This document shows, in pieces, positions 1 to 10,185 of a stretch of 64,000 bases of DNA (position 1 is its first letter; the number at the start of each line of letters is the position of its first letter). A program made the translations under genes and the position numbers. The notes under the pieces were generated by a model. That model did not search any database. It saw only the letters and a program-made list of their open reading frames with translations, and had not been told where the DNA came from. The DNA comes from Margaritifera margaritifera (Eukaryota; Mollusca; Bivalvia; Unionida; Margaritiferidae): assembly GCA_029931535.1 (NCBI GenBank), contig JAQPZY010001688.1, positions 1,208,501 to 1,272,500 on the forward strand, given 5' to 3'.

Positions 1-2129
1 AATGTCATTACATTTTCATCTCCTAATAGGAACAGGTATTTAATCTCACATATTTCATACTCAAACAAATTGCCAAATTTTCTATTAGACATTAGAACAC
101 TCGAATCCATGCTATTTTCAAAGCTAATATAAATTTATCAATGTCTATCCTCGCCAATCCACCTTTAGAAAAGGTTTGATCCATAACCATTCTTTTCACT
201 TTTTACTGCCATATAAAGGTGAAAAATAATATATTTAATTCCCTGATAACATTTTTCGGAGGATTTGGTAACGAGATAAGCAAATGATTAAGCTTTGGAA
301 TAATGAAAGTTTTCATAACTGTTATTTTACCAATTTGCGTTAAGGATCACTTTTCCCAATGTTTTAATTTTTTTTAATCATTTCGATTTTATTTTCAAAG
401 TTCATCTTTACCATTTTATCCAGATCCACCAAAATCTTTATGCCCAATGATGTAAATTCAGTCACCCCCTGTAATTTTAACCTGTGATGAAGTGTTTATG
501 CACTGTACTTCTTGCTTCCTATCCAAACCGCTCTTGTTTTGGTAATGTCAAGTTTCAGTCCTGAAATCCTTGCAAAGAAGTCTAATACTTCAATTGAGGA
601 TTTCAGAGATTCAAAAGAGCCATACAAAATTAAAGTGGTATCATCTGCAAACTGTGACAGTAAATATTCTGGTTCTTTTAGCTTGATACGTTTTATATTT
701 GTATTATTCTTTAATAATATAGACAATATGTCTGCACATAAGAAGAGATATGGGGATATTGGATCACCCTGTCGACAACCTCTGGAAACTTCGAAAAACT
801 CTGGAAGAAAGCCATTTTGTAAAACTGCCTATGAAATATTACAATAAAAAGTCTTGGCCCAGTGCCTTATACTTGGTCCAAAATTAAAGAAAGTTAGAAC
901 ATTATGAATAAGTTTCCATGAAATAGATTCAAATGCGTTTTCAAAATCGATTAATAATAGCATACCCGGAATTTGTAACTCTTCTGTAATGTGCATACTA
1001 TAATAAACGATCATTGAATTTTCGCCAATCCAATATATCTTCCTTTTGCAAAACCAACTTGATCGTCAGATAGTATTTCATTCATTACTGACTTCATTCT
1101 TTTGACAATACATCTTGATGCTAATTTGTATACAACATTAAGTAGAGAAATTGGACGCCAGTTCTTTAAGTACTGCTATGGTTTATCCTACTTGGGTATG
1201 CAAGTTATAATGCCTTGTCTCAAAACAGTTGAGAATGATCCAGTTTCATAGGCATCATTATTTGTTTTAAATACAAATTCCCTAATATTAATGGAAAAGA
1301 CTTTTAAAAATTCAGTTGTGAAACCATCTGATCCTGGGCTTTTGCTATTTTTCATACTTTTCAAACAATCTAGTACTTCTGTTTTTGGTAACTTTGCCCT
1401 CTAATCTTAAAGATTGCTCATGGTTAAGCCTAGGAGTTTTATAGTTTTTGAGAAGGTCCTCTAAGTCTATATCTTCTGTCTCATTTCACTCATTATATAG
1501 ATTATTATAATACTCTTTAACTTCCCCTAGAATATCAAATTGACTAGTAATAATTTCATTTTCATCTTTAATTAATTTTGTAATTATTTTATTCACATAG
1601 TTTCTTTTTTCTAGATGGCAAAAGTATCTTGTCGGTTTCTCGCCGTCTTCTACCCATTTTACTCTGGATCTAATAATACTTCCTCTAAGCCTTTCTTTTC
1701 TCATACTTTCAATCTCTTTTTTATACTCCAATATTTCCGAATCATAAGATCCCATGGAACCATTCTCTGAGGACTGTATTTGTCGTACAAATTCATTTTC
1801 CTGTATTAATTTACACTTTTTTTACATGAAGCATATGCAATGCTTTTGCCATGGATTTCCATCAACAATGTATCAAGAAATAATGAATCTGATATAGTCA
1901 ATCTTAGATCTGAATTCAATACATTGTCAATATTTCCACGAGAATCAGTTGAAACCTTTTGCAATTCATGCAATTTTTATTTCATCATAATAGTTTTTAT
2001 CAACCAGTAAAATCTTATTAAATCTGTACAAACCTTTACCTCTTATGAAACTATTTTAATTAAAATGCAATATTATCATGGAGTGGTCAGGCCTATAACT
2101 TGGTTCAATTGTCACTGTTCCTACGTGTG
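1..2129 (-). mobile_element. LINE ORF2 fragment (endonuclease end to reverse transcriptase), interrupted by element A
   Basis: Read on the minus strand this is the middle of a non-LTR retrotransposon ORF2 of the L1/Tx1 kind. From high to low coordinates one sees the end of the endonuclease (RPDHS near 2075-2095), a GKGLYRFNK segment near 2010-2035, the linker before the polymerase (1486-1755, with VKWVEDGEKPTRYF), reverse transcriptase (829-1014, LLLIDFENAFESISW) and the catalytic segment FADDTTL (496-726). Stops and frameshifts separate the pieces, so it is dead. It stops abruptly at 2129, where the terminal repeat of element A begins, so element A appears to have inserted into the endonuclease region. 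The family assignment rests on recognised motifs only. Confidence 0.85.
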
Positions 2130-2440
2130 AGTAGTAGGGGGGGGGTAAATAGGTCGGGGGGGGGCACTATAGGTACAAACGGGAATTTAGCATGGCGGGG
2201 GGCACTATAGGTACAAACGGGAATTTAGCATAGGGGGAGGCACTATAGGTACAAACGGGAAATTAACATTGGGGCCTCTACGGGTACAAACGGGAATTTA
2301 ACAGAGAGGGGGGCACTCTGGGTACAAACGGAAATTTAGCATTGGGGGTACTTGGGGTACCAACGGAAAATAAAAAAATGGCAATCATTGGAAAATTAAT
2401 CTTTTCTTGAAAAATGGGTGGCCCTGAAAAGAACCGTTGG
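2130..2440 (+). repeat. Left terminal repeat of element A with about six tandem units of roughly 38 bp
   Basis: After AGTAGTAG come two runs of nine G (2137-2145, 2156-2164). Tandem units follow of the form GGCACTATAGGTACAAACGG, each then GAATTTAGCAT and a G-rich spacer; about six units lie between 2160 and 2370. The end of the repeat carries a histone-type stem-loop. Element B has shorter but similar iterations (GGTCCTACGAGAAATTAACA) in its terminal repeats. Polinton ends are thought to be bound by the terminal protein and integrase, so repeated sites here are plausible, but binding is inference. Confidence 0.8.
2396..2440 (-). terminator. Histone-type 3' stem-loop and downstream element (copy 1)
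   Basis: On the minus strand the order is CCAAC, stem GGTTCT, loop TTTC, stem AGGGCC, then ACCCA, and about 5 bases later TCAAGAAAAGATT. The stem (2420-2435) pairs over 6 bp with two G-U pairs. It begins 14 nt after the stop codon of the minus-strand gene ending at 2450. Loop, both flanks and the purine-rich element match the known 3' processing signal of replication-dependent histone mRNA. Confidence 0.8.
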
Positions 2441-2449
2441 TGTTTTCTT

Positions 2450-2680
2450 TTAACATGCACATCTCCTGGAGGGTCTTCTTTTCCTTAAACTTCTACGGAC
2501 TTCCGGACCGTACATCAAGACCCTCTTCAGGCAGCCTTGTCTTTCTATATAGATGCGACGTTTCCATATGGCGGTCTCTGTGATTTTAGTAATGGCCCAT
2601 GAGGCTTTTACATACATGGGGAATGCTGGGTTAAACAACATCCCCGAGATAATAGTCGATGATTTCACACTTGTCCACAT
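2450..2680 (-). CDS. Conserved 76-residue basic protein, unknown function
   Basis: I do not recognise this protein. It is accepted as a gene because the same 76-residue frame exists in element B (44456-44686) with mostly conservative changes: the core KRRIYIERQGCLKRVL is identical, and both end in a basic, Cys-rich tail (RRCAC here, RRCTC in B). A hydrophobic segment with SGMLFNPAF and MYVKASWA lies in the N-terminal third; the C-terminal third is strongly basic (RRSLRKRRPSRR), so nucleic-acid or nuclear localisation is possible. It is transcribed toward the element end, diverges from the gene at 2940, and is followed directly by a histone-type stem-loop. It is short and could be an early regulatory protein, which is inference. 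Confidence 0.65.
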   Translation of the reverse strand: MWTSVKSSTIISGMLFNPAFPMYVKASWAITKITETAIWKRRIYIERQGCLKRVLMYGPEVRRSLRKRRPSRRCAC

Positions 2681-2734
2681 TTTGTTTTTCTTCTGGAGTG
2701 ATCTTGGAGAAAAAAAACCGATGAAGCTCTACGA

Positions 2735-2880
2735 GACAAGCGGTGGTATATATACCCTACGATCGGATTGAAATGCATCGAAATCAACTACCAATCCAAG
2801 CGCGCGTTACAAGAGGGTCGGATTTTCTTCCAATAGGAAGAGAGTAGGGGTGTGACGTCATTTAGGGTATACAGGCATCA
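2735..2880. promoter_or_regulatory. Divergent promoter with CRE, CCAAT and TATA-like elements (element A)
   Basis: Between the divergent genes lie a palindromic GGTATATATACC (about 2745-2756), which can act as TATA for the minus gene, two CCAAT motifs, and TGACGTCA (2853-2860), a perfect cAMP-response element. It is followed 8 bp later by TATACA (2868-2873) where element B has TATAAA. The layout is shared with element B (44735-44880), which supports function; the damaged TATA suggests weakening in A. Confidence 0.65.
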
Positions 2881-2939
2881 CAGCGTTAGTAGGGCTTTTA
2901 CTTTTTTGGACACCCTAAATAGAGACTACCAAGACCAGT

Positions 2940-3512
2940 ATGTATTGGGGTGAACCTGCAACGAATGCTTTGTTAAACTTCCAACCGGAAGAGTTTAATT
3001 TAGATTTTCTGTCTCAAGAATTTGAGCCTGAAATCACTACGACTGCTGCTGTACCAGCCTCTTTGCTGCCTGTCATGGACAATTTCAAAAAGAGGCAGCA
3101 AGAAGAAATGAAAATATTTTTACAGCGACAGAGAGAAGCGGAAGAAGTGTTTTTTCAACAAGAAGAGGAAAGGAGAAAACGAGAAGAAGAAATAAGACAG
3201 TTAGAAGAGGAGAAGAGTGAAGCACCGCAAGAAGAGAGTCAGGAAAATAAAACGGTGAGTCTACTACTCCAAGACATTTTACGTGAGTTAAAGCATCTAA
3301 GAAGGTTATATGAATATTCTTTAACTCAGCCTAGGAGAAAAAGACCATCACGGGCTAAACATGCGAAACCCATTACTACTTCTACTGAGATGCTACCACC
3401 ACCACCACCACCACCAGTCACTACTACTACCACCAAAGCAGCAGCAGCAGGAATTGGACTGGGTCGTGGAAAAGGATTACGACAATTGAAGTTGATCATG
3501 TCCACTCCATAA
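2940..3512 (+). CDS. Coiled-coil protein with conserved GLGRGKGLR tail, unknown function
   Basis: A 190-residue protein. Residues about 54-105 are almost entirely Glu, Gln, Lys and Arg in a heptad-like pattern (EEERRKREEEIRQLEEEKSE), predicting a long coiled coil. A conserved helix follows (SLLLQDILRELKHL), then basic KRPSRAKHAK, a proline run with Thr tracts, and the tail GLGRGKGLRQLKLI. The same order is seen in element B (44948-45546), where the gene has lost its frame near codon 24. It starts 66 bp after the TATA-like site and ends 27 bp before a histone-type stem-loop. No known family is recognised. The C-terminal motif, conserved across both copies, is the best candidate for a functional element. 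Confidence 0.75.
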   Translation: MYWGEPATNALLNFQPEEFNLDFLSQEFEPEITTTAAVPASLLPVMDNFKKRQQEEMKIFLQRQREAEEVFFQQEEERRKREEEIRQLEEEKSEAPQEESQENKTVSLLLQDILRELKHLRRLYEYSLTQPRRKRPSRAKHAKPITTSTEMLPPPPPPPVTTTTTKAAAAGIGLGRGKGLRQLKLIMSTP

Positions 3513-3534
3513 GTTTGTTTAACAAACAAACACC

Positions 3535-3580
3535 CCAACGGTCCTTTTCAGGGCCACCCAGATCTCTAGAAAAGAAATCA
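3535..3580 (+). terminator. Histone-type 3' stem-loop and downstream element (copy 2)
   Basis: CCAAC (3535-3539), stem GGTCCT (3540-3545), loop TTTC (3546-3549), stem AGGGCC (3550-3555), ACCCA (3556-3560), then a purine-rich TAGAAAAGAAATC. The loop TTTC and flank ACCCA are the metazoan histone consensus. It lies 27 bp after the stop of the coiled-coil gene. The remaining bases to 3780 are non-coding; an AATAAA sits at about 3730. Confidence 0.82.
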
Positions 3581-3780
3581 AATTGCCAAAAATAAAAAAT
3601 CAAGTAAAACTTTAAAAATCCCCATTTGTGTAAGAGTGAGTGCGAGCGTGCGTGTATCATCCATACTCTAAAACTTAATAACACAAAAACACTTATTTTT
3701 TTCCGTTCTGGTGTATTCTCTTTTTTTTTAATAAATAATTCACCATGAACATCACACTACACTCCAAAAAAGTTCATTGT

Positions 3781-4275
3781 TCACTGTCTGTCTCTCTTGT
3801 TCTTCTTGAATTTCTTCACAGGGATCAAGGGTTCTTTTTCTTCTTCACTGCCTTCCATCCATCTAACTTTCTTGCTTTTCTTGACGATATGTTCTTCTTC
3901 TTCTTCTAGGTTTGAAGATCCTTCGGCTTCCTCCCTCTCTGGTAGATTTTCTTCTTGTTTTTGAGGATACTCCGAAGACCAATGTCCTTTTCCTTTACAA
4001 TGATAACAAGTATATTTTCCTTTATCTCTGTTTTGATTTTGACGTTGTGGACATTCTGGAGCCCAATGTCCTTTCTCTTGGCAGATATAGCAAGTATCTT
4101 GACTTTTATCTCTCTTTTCTTTTCTTTGTTGACGTTGTGGACATTCTGGAGCCCAATGTCCTTTCTCTTGGCAGATATAACAAGTATCTTGACTTTTATC
4201 TATCTTTGCTGTTCCTCGGCTTAGATAATTCCAATAATAGGAAGCAAAATTTCTTTTCTTGTGGCATTGAGACAT
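3781..4275 (-). CDS. CCHC zinc-knuckle protein (three knuckles, third broken)
   Basis: A 164-residue protein with retroviral nucleocapsid/CNBP-type knuckles C-x2-C-x4-H-x4-C: residues 32-45 and 62-75 (CYICQEKGHWAPEC, identical) and a third at 90-103 (CYHCKGKGHWSSEY) whose last Cys is Tyr. The C-terminal half is acidic, then ends in a Lys-rich tail. I chose the ATG at 4275 because it aligns with the start in element B (46315); an upstream ATG at 4296 is also in frame. Such knuckles bind single-stranded nucleic acid; here a role in packaging or RNA handling is only inferred. The gene diverges from the polymerase gene. The duplicated knuckle comes from a 70 bp tandem duplication absent from element B. 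Confidence 0.82.
   Translation of the reverse strand: MSQCHKKRNFASYYWNYLSRGTAKIDKSQDTCYICQEKGHWAPECPQRQQRKEKRDKSQDTCYICQEKGHWAPECPQRQNQNRDKGKYTCYHCKGKGHWSSEYPQKQEENLPEREEAEGSSNLEEEEEHIVKKSKKVRWMEGSEEEKEPLIPVKKFKKNKRDRQ
4041..4200. repeat. 70 bp segmental duplication inside the zinc-knuckle gene
   Basis: 4041-4110 and 4131-4200 are the same sequence except one base (4090 G, 4180 A), period 90 bp. Each unit encodes one CCHC knuckle plus the linker DKSQDT. Element B has a single unit, so this is a recent, in-frame gain of a zinc knuckle in element A. Confidence 0.85.
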
Positions 4276-4383
4276 CTTTACAGTTTGAAAGTTCAATCAC
4301 AAAGACTGATTCTGAAGGTAAGAGGGTCTCTCTATATATAGGTTCCTGTGTGAAACTCCATCAGATCTAAATCAGATTTCAAG

Positions 4384-7300
4384 ATGAAAAGATCACGCCC
4401 AATCTATGAGAAACCAGAAGAAGAAACGAAGAGGCCACGGCGACAAAGACATGCCGTGCCGCCTGAAACACCGCTGGCTGAACTGCTAGCTCAAGTCCAT
4501 GCTAGCGACTTCGAAGAAGAGATGAGTGAGCCTGAAACCCCCAAAACCCAACCCAAAGAATCCACTACCACCACCAGAACCCCTGACCAAAAAAGACCTA
4601 CTACCGTGGCTCCCGAAACTTACTATCGGATTCGAGAGACGCAAAAAATAACCTCTCGACAATTTAAAACCACAGCCTACACTCACACGGTTCACTTCAA
4701 AGACTTCAAGTCCGAAGTACCTCTCGAGAAAGCGGCGGGGTTCATTAGCGATTTGTGGGGATCTGTGTTACAGAACTTGAAACGACAATGTGGAGCCAAA
4801 GAAGACGATCGATTGAGACTGCCCATCCATCACGACAATTTGAAGTCCCCTGTCTGGATCGAGTTCAGCACCCCGGCAGAATTAACACCAGACAAAGTCA
4901 TGTCCAAAATCGAACACGTTCAACAATCTAACGACAAGTTTACCATCACGGATGGAAAGGCCACACTTTACATGACTCACGCTGCTCCTCCTCGAGGGAG
5001 CAGACGAAGTAGGAAAGCGTTACAGGTGGACGACCTTCGCAGTACCAAACACAGTGTCGTCCAAATTGACAATACCCAAGACCAGATGTGTTTGGCACGA
5101 GCCATCGTGGTGGGGCGAACGTATGCCAACAAGAACGAGAGTAAAGAATGGAAAAGAGCCTGGAATAACATTCGAAAGTCTAACAAACCACAACAACGAA
5201 AAGAAGCAGAACTCCTGTTACGACAAGCAGGCATCCCTAAAAACACCGTGTGTGGCATTTCTCAAATGCAACAACTTCAAGACGTCTTGGCTCCTCACTA
5301 CACGTTGAAAGTACACCCTCAAGAAGTGCGCGGGGATATGCTGTTTCGAGGCCCCGATTTCCCCGAAGGAAAATACATTCACCTCTATTACCACCAAGAA
5401 CATTTCGATACCATCACCAGTATCACCGGATTTTTATGATACTCTTTCTATTGCGAGAAATGCAACCAAGGGTTTAACAGTCGAGAGCGACACATTCATT
5501 GCGGCGAGAGATGTCGGGGTTGTTTAGGGGACAAACCATGCCTTCCTGAACAACACCACGTCCATTGTGAAACCTGTCGACACACTTTTGTCAGTCCCTC
5601 TTGTTACCAACAGCATCGCAAGACACAAGGACACCAACAAAAATGTGCTTGCGACTTATTGGAATTGTGCTCCACGTGTGGACATCAAATTTGCACCAAC
5701 GACCCCAAGAGACACGTTTGTGCTGGAAAGAAAAGATGTCCTATTTGTCACCAGATGGTGGATTATGATCAGCAATGTTTTATTCAAAAGTACGACAAGA
5801 CAGAGAAGAAAGAATTAAAGAAGAACAAGAACCAAGTGGATTTCATCTTTTTCGATTTTGAATGCATGCAAGAAACAGGCATTCACATTCCCAATTTTTG
5901 CGTGGCTCATCGGGCTTGTGAGAAGTGCATTCAAGAAACGATCCATTTTCACTGTCCTCATTGTAGTCGGATTACAGGAGGATGTGAAAAATCTTTCGGG
6001 GTCCTAACACTTTGTCCGAGTTTGCTGAATGGCTTTTAGACCCTACCGACGACACTTAGAGCGAAGAGGACATTCAACGTTACGGAGACTGTCATCGCTA
6101 TGCGACCGTCATAGCTCACAATTTCTCGGGATACGATGGACAGTTTTTGTTAAATTATTATTGGCGACAAGGTACCGAACGCCCTAAGTCACCATAAACG
6201 GAAAAAACTCATCTACATGAAAGTGGGCCAAGTCAAATTCAAAGATTCCATGAGTTATTTAGCCATGCCTTTGAGTCGAATGCCTAACACATTTGGCATG
6301 ACAGAAATGGCCAAAGGCTATTTTCCTCACTTCTTCAATACGGAAGCCAATCAACATGCCGTCCTACCTCATTTGCCTGACCTCCATGATTACGACCCCG
6401 ACGGAATACGCCCCGAACAGCGAGAAGCCTTTCACTTTTGGTACCGCGCTCACCAGTCCGATCCATTTGACTTCCAAGAGGAAATACTCAAGTACTGTCG
6501 ATCCGATGTGGACATTTTACGGCGTTGCTGTGGAAAGTTTCGAGAGTTATTTCTAGATCACGGAGACGTCGATCCTTTGAAAGATGCGTGCACCCTACCC
6601 AAAGCCTGTTCCTTAGTGTACACCCAAAATTTCATGCCCGAGAACGAACTAGCCATCATCGACTCCAACACGTCTTTCTTTGCCAGTCGTCAATATTCGA
6701 CCAAAGCTTTACGTTGGCTCCATTACTTGTGTCAAAAAGAAGACAAATGGATACAACATGCCAGAAACGGAGGAGGAGAAAAGAAGATTGGATCTTATTC
6801 CGTGGATGGTTGGGATTTAGAAAACCCTCACACGGTGTACGAATTTCAGGGTTACTTGTTTCACGGATGTCCTACCTGTTATCCTGATCGAGAGATGAAA
6901 AGTCCTTATTCAGACTATACCATGGAACAGTTGTACGAACGCACTTACCAACGACGACTCAAGTTAGAAAGTCAAGGATACCAAGTGGTTGAAATGTGGG
7001 AGCACGACTACGATCGACGTTTGAAAACCGATCCTGAATTTAAGAGCATCACCGAAAGTTACGAAGTGGCCGACATCGAACCTTTGGATCCGCGCCACAG
7101 TTTATTTGGAGGACGAACCAATGCCACTCGCTTGCTGTACAACGTAGACGAATCCAAAGGAGAAGAAATCAAATACATCGACGTGTGTTCTTTGTATCCT
7201 TGGGTGTGTAAATATGCTCGTTTTCCAACCGGTCACCCAGAAATCTTGACAGAACACATCGACGTGGAACACATTCGTCAATACGAAGGATTGATCAAAT

Positions 7301-8549
7301 GTAAAGTCTTACCTCACCACCCCATCTTACCTCACCATTGCCAAGGAAAACTGATGTTTCCTTTATGCCGTACGTGTGCCGAAACATGCAACCAAGATCA
7401 CCCCTGTCACCACACGGAGGAAGAACGGTCTTTGACAGGAACGTGGGTCGGCGCCGAATTGTTTCGAGCTCTGGATCGTGGATACCGTTTGTTGAAAGTG
7501 TACGAAATCTGGCACTTTCCAACCACATCACAATACCAAAAGGACGACGCCACGAATCATCCAGGCATTTTCTCGGGGTACGTCAGCCAATTTTTAAACT
7601 GAAACAAGAAGCCAGCGGCTATCCTTCGTGGTGTCAGACTCCCGAAGACCAAATCCGATTCAAAGAAGAGTACCGTAACGTCGAAGGCATCACTTTGGAA
7701 GACGTGGAAAAGAACGAAGTAAAAAGATCGTTTGCCAAAGTCATGCTCAATTATTTGTGGGGAAAAATGGCCCAACGACCCATCTTAACCAAGACGGAAT
7801 ACGTGACCGATCCTTATCGCTACTTTCAACTGGTGGACGACAAAAGTGTACTAGTCAAACACGTCGAAATCGTCCGTGATGATTTGATCTTAGTCAATTT
7901 CGAAGAAGAACCCAAGTTTGTAAAACCTGACAAGTTTAGCAACGTAGTCATTGGCGCCTACGTGACCGCCCATGCTCGTTTGAAGTTGTACGACGAAGCT
8001 TTAGAAGTCTTGGGAGATCGTGTCCTGTACTTTGACACCGACAGTTGCATGTACATCCATCGACCCGGTTGCCCACACCCTACCATCCAAGGAGATCGTT
8101 TAGGAGCCTGGACAGACAAGCACCCTCAAGACACCATCCTGAGTTTTGCCAGTGGCGGCCCTAAAAATTACGGCTACCGATACCGAGACCTACAAGGACA
8201 ATTTTACACCCAATGCAAAGTAAAAGGATTGACCTTCAACTATCGAACCAGCCGAGTGGTCAATTTTGAGGTTTTGAAAAATGCTTTGCTGTCTGGATAA
8301 GTGGAAGACTTTCGAGTGCACACGTTAGAACCTCACAAGATCGTACGGTTACCTAATCACCAAATTGTCACTCGTCCTTTACAAAAAGTGTACCAAATCG
8401 TGTACCAGAAGCGAGTGAGACTTCCAGACCACACCACTTTGCCTTACGGACACGACGATCTGCAGTATAAAAAAGGGACCCCTTCCAAGCCAAACCATTC
8501 ATTGCAAATACAGACGTCAACCGAGCAAGAAGAAGAAAAAGATGAGTAA
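4384..8549 (+). pseudogene. polB: Protein-primed DNA polymerase B (pPolB), disrupted
   Basis: This would replicate the element from its protein-capped ends. In order one sees an N-terminal conserved region, a part resembling an OTU-type fold (DQMCLARAI ... EHFDTI), Cys/His-rich zinc clusters (about 5449-5790), exonuclease motifs FFDFEC (5852-5869), HNFSGYDGQF (about 6118-6147) and YCRSDVD (about 6495), then polymerase motifs DVCSLYP (7181-7201), KVMLNYLWGKMAQ and YFDTDS (8029-8046). Lesions against element B: TGA at 5437-5439, frameshifts between about 5985 and 6205, a one-base loss near 7594, and TAA at 8298-8300. Length and domain order fit Polinton polymerases. It cannot make a full protein. 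Confidence 0.93.
8463..8490 (+). promoter_or_regulatory. TATA-like site at the polymerase/BIR junction
   Basis: GTATAAAAAAGGGACCCC lies 70-80 bp before the BIR start. In element B the same string occurs twice, once at the polymerase end (about 50594) and once just before the second BIR gene (about 50982). Element A has one junction that combines both. Confidence 0.5.
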
Positions 8550-9090
8550 TTTTGTCATCCTCCCACCAAAGATGAATAAGAATACTCATGCCACCCACCC
8601 ACCAAGGGAGAAATCTAGTGTGAACTCCAAGTGCCATCACGACTTGAAGTGCGATGCAGTGCCATGCGAGGAGACGGATTCCGTACGCTTTGGCATCAGC
8701 GATTCACACGATGAGACGGATTCCGTACGCTTGGACATCACCGATGCAGCACCTCACCGTCCCTTTTACGATGCAGGAACACCTTTACTCTTTATTAATC
8801 GTACACATAATTGTCATATCTTCAGGAGTAAAGAATTGACGATACCTGTGGCTTTGCCTGGTTATTCCAAGTTTGAAAAGCGACTCAAGACGTTCCAAGA
8901 CAAGTGGCCTAATTATCTACTACAAGCAACTACTGCCAAAGCTTTAGCCAGATCTGGATTTATCTACTTGGGAGAAGGAGATAAAGTTCAGTGTTTCAGT
9001 TGCGGTGTGAGACTTCACCAATGGGAGCCTACCGACTCAGCTTACATTGAACATGCCAGATGGTCTCCGCACTGTAGTTCTTACCTTTAG
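8542..9090 (+). CDS. BIR-domain (IAP-like) protein, shortened C-terminus
   Basis: A 182-residue protein with one baculovirus IAP repeat at about 107-180. The zinc ligands are C151, C154, H171 and C178 with the canonical C-x2-C-x16-H-x6-C spacing, and the peptide-groove WEP segment is present. BIR domains bind caspases or their antagonists and block apoptosis, so this is probably a host-death control gene. The N-terminal part is divergent and contains two repeats of ETDSVR. It overlaps the polymerase 3' end by 8 bp (ATGAGTAA). A one-base loss near 9080 relative to element B removes the last ~20 residues after the BIR. No RING domain is present. Element B has two BIR genes here. Confidence 0.88.
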   Translation: MSNFVILPPKMNKNTHATHPPREKSSVNSKCHHDLKCDAVPCEETDSVRFGISDSHDETDSVRLDITDAAPHRPFYDAGTPLLFINRTHNCHIFRSKELTIPVALPGYSKFEKRLKTFQDKWPNYLLQATTAKALARSGFIYLGEGDKVQCFSCGVRLHQWEPTDSAYIEHARWSPHCSSYL

Positions 9091-9114
9091 TAGCCTTAGA
9101 AGAGTACGGGTACG

Positions 9115-10185
9115 ATGAGCCAGATGCCAAGAAGAAGTAACATGTCGGATGATACTTTACAAGAATACATTCATGGTTTACCTTGGGAGTTGCGAGAACA
9201 CATTTACCAGTATTTACCTAGCTTAGAAGACCGCATTCGTGGTTTACCTTTGGAGTTGCGAGAACGCATTTACAGAGAATGGGTTCAGATACAAGTGAAA
9301 CGTAAAGCACAGTTACATTATTTACGACATACATGTTTTAACCATTGGTATCTGAATGCTGTAAGAATACTGATTAGTGTCAAGTTGTTCAAATGGTCAG
9401 ACATTGACAGAAATGGAAATTGGGCTTGTAAGGAATTGGATGGCACCACCTACCGTGTGGGAGTGATTCATAGAATTCGATGGAACGAAGTAAAGGAAAC
9501 AACCAACTTACAGGAATACCAAAAACGTTTACGAGAAGTGTCACCTCAAGACGAAACGCCTTTACGTCAAGTGAGGTTGTGTAGTACGATCCTCACTGAA
9601 CATCTTGGACAACCTTTACCCACCAATTCCATTTGGCTAAAGTGTGACTGTTTTGTCACCAAGAAGACTAGTTTAGAAGACCGCATTCGTGACTTGCCTT
9701 CGAAGCTGCGAGTACGCATTTACAAAGAGTTGGTCCAGATCCAAGTGAAACGCAAACTCAAATTCATTCCTCGATTTTTAAACTACCGCGACTTCCAACG
9801 TATCAGAAGTCTGATTCTGGAGAGAAACTATCACCGCTATCGTGAAGAACACAAAAGAGAGTTACTTCTTTCCAAGTCGGATACTTTACAAGAACACATT
9901 CGTGGTTTGTCTTTGGAGCTGCGAAAACTCATTTACCAAGAGTTGGTCCCGATCCAAGTGAAACGCAAACTCAAAGTCATTCCTCGATCTGTAAACTATG
10001 CTTACTTCCAAAGTATGAGGAGACTGATTCTGGGAAGATTCTATCGCTGGCACCTTGGAGAAGACTTTCACAAAAGATACCAACCTTGGGAACCTGGATA
10101 TAAAAACCCACCACAAAAGATACCCACCTTAGGAATCTCACCCTATAAGGTCTCACCATGTCAGGACTGTGGTCTTCACTTGTGA
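9115..10185 (+). CDS. Protein with four F-box-like repeats
   Basis: A 356-residue protein built from repeats that begin with a stretch like GLPLELRERIYREWVQIQVK. Such stretches occur near residues 19-35, 39-62, about 190-212 and about 263-287, the last two each followed by a similar RKLK.IPR...Y..F...R.LIL segment. The leucine-proline start and the spacing of hydrophobic residues resemble the F-box core that recruits SKP1/cullin ubiquitin ligases; this is resemblance, not proof. The start ATG lies just after the BIR gene; in element B the two genes overlap. The 3' end overlaps the next gene by 28 bp. Neighbourhood with BIR genes suggests host-manipulation functions. Confidence 0.75.
   Translation: MSQMPRRSNMSDDTLQEYIHGLPWELREHIYQYLPSLEDRIRGLPLELRERIYREWVQIQVKRKAQLHYLRHTCFNHWYLNAVRILISVKLFKWSDIDRNGNWACKELDGTTYRVGVIHRIRWNEVKETTNLQEYQKRLREVSPQDETPLRQVRLCSTILTEHLGQPLPTNSIWLKCDCFVTKKTSLEDRIRDLPSKLRVRIYKELVQIQVKRKLKFIPRFLNYRDFQRIRSLILERNYHRYREEHKRELLLSKSDTLQEHIRGLSLELRKLIYQELVPIQVKRKLKVIPRSVNYAYFQSMRRLILGRFYRWHLGEDFHKRYQPWEPGYKNPPQKIPTLGISPYKVSPCQDCGLHL

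Noticed and set aside
3326..3538. Minus-strand frame with Val and Gly runs
   Set aside because: It is a shadow of the Thr/Pro repeats in the coiled-coil gene.
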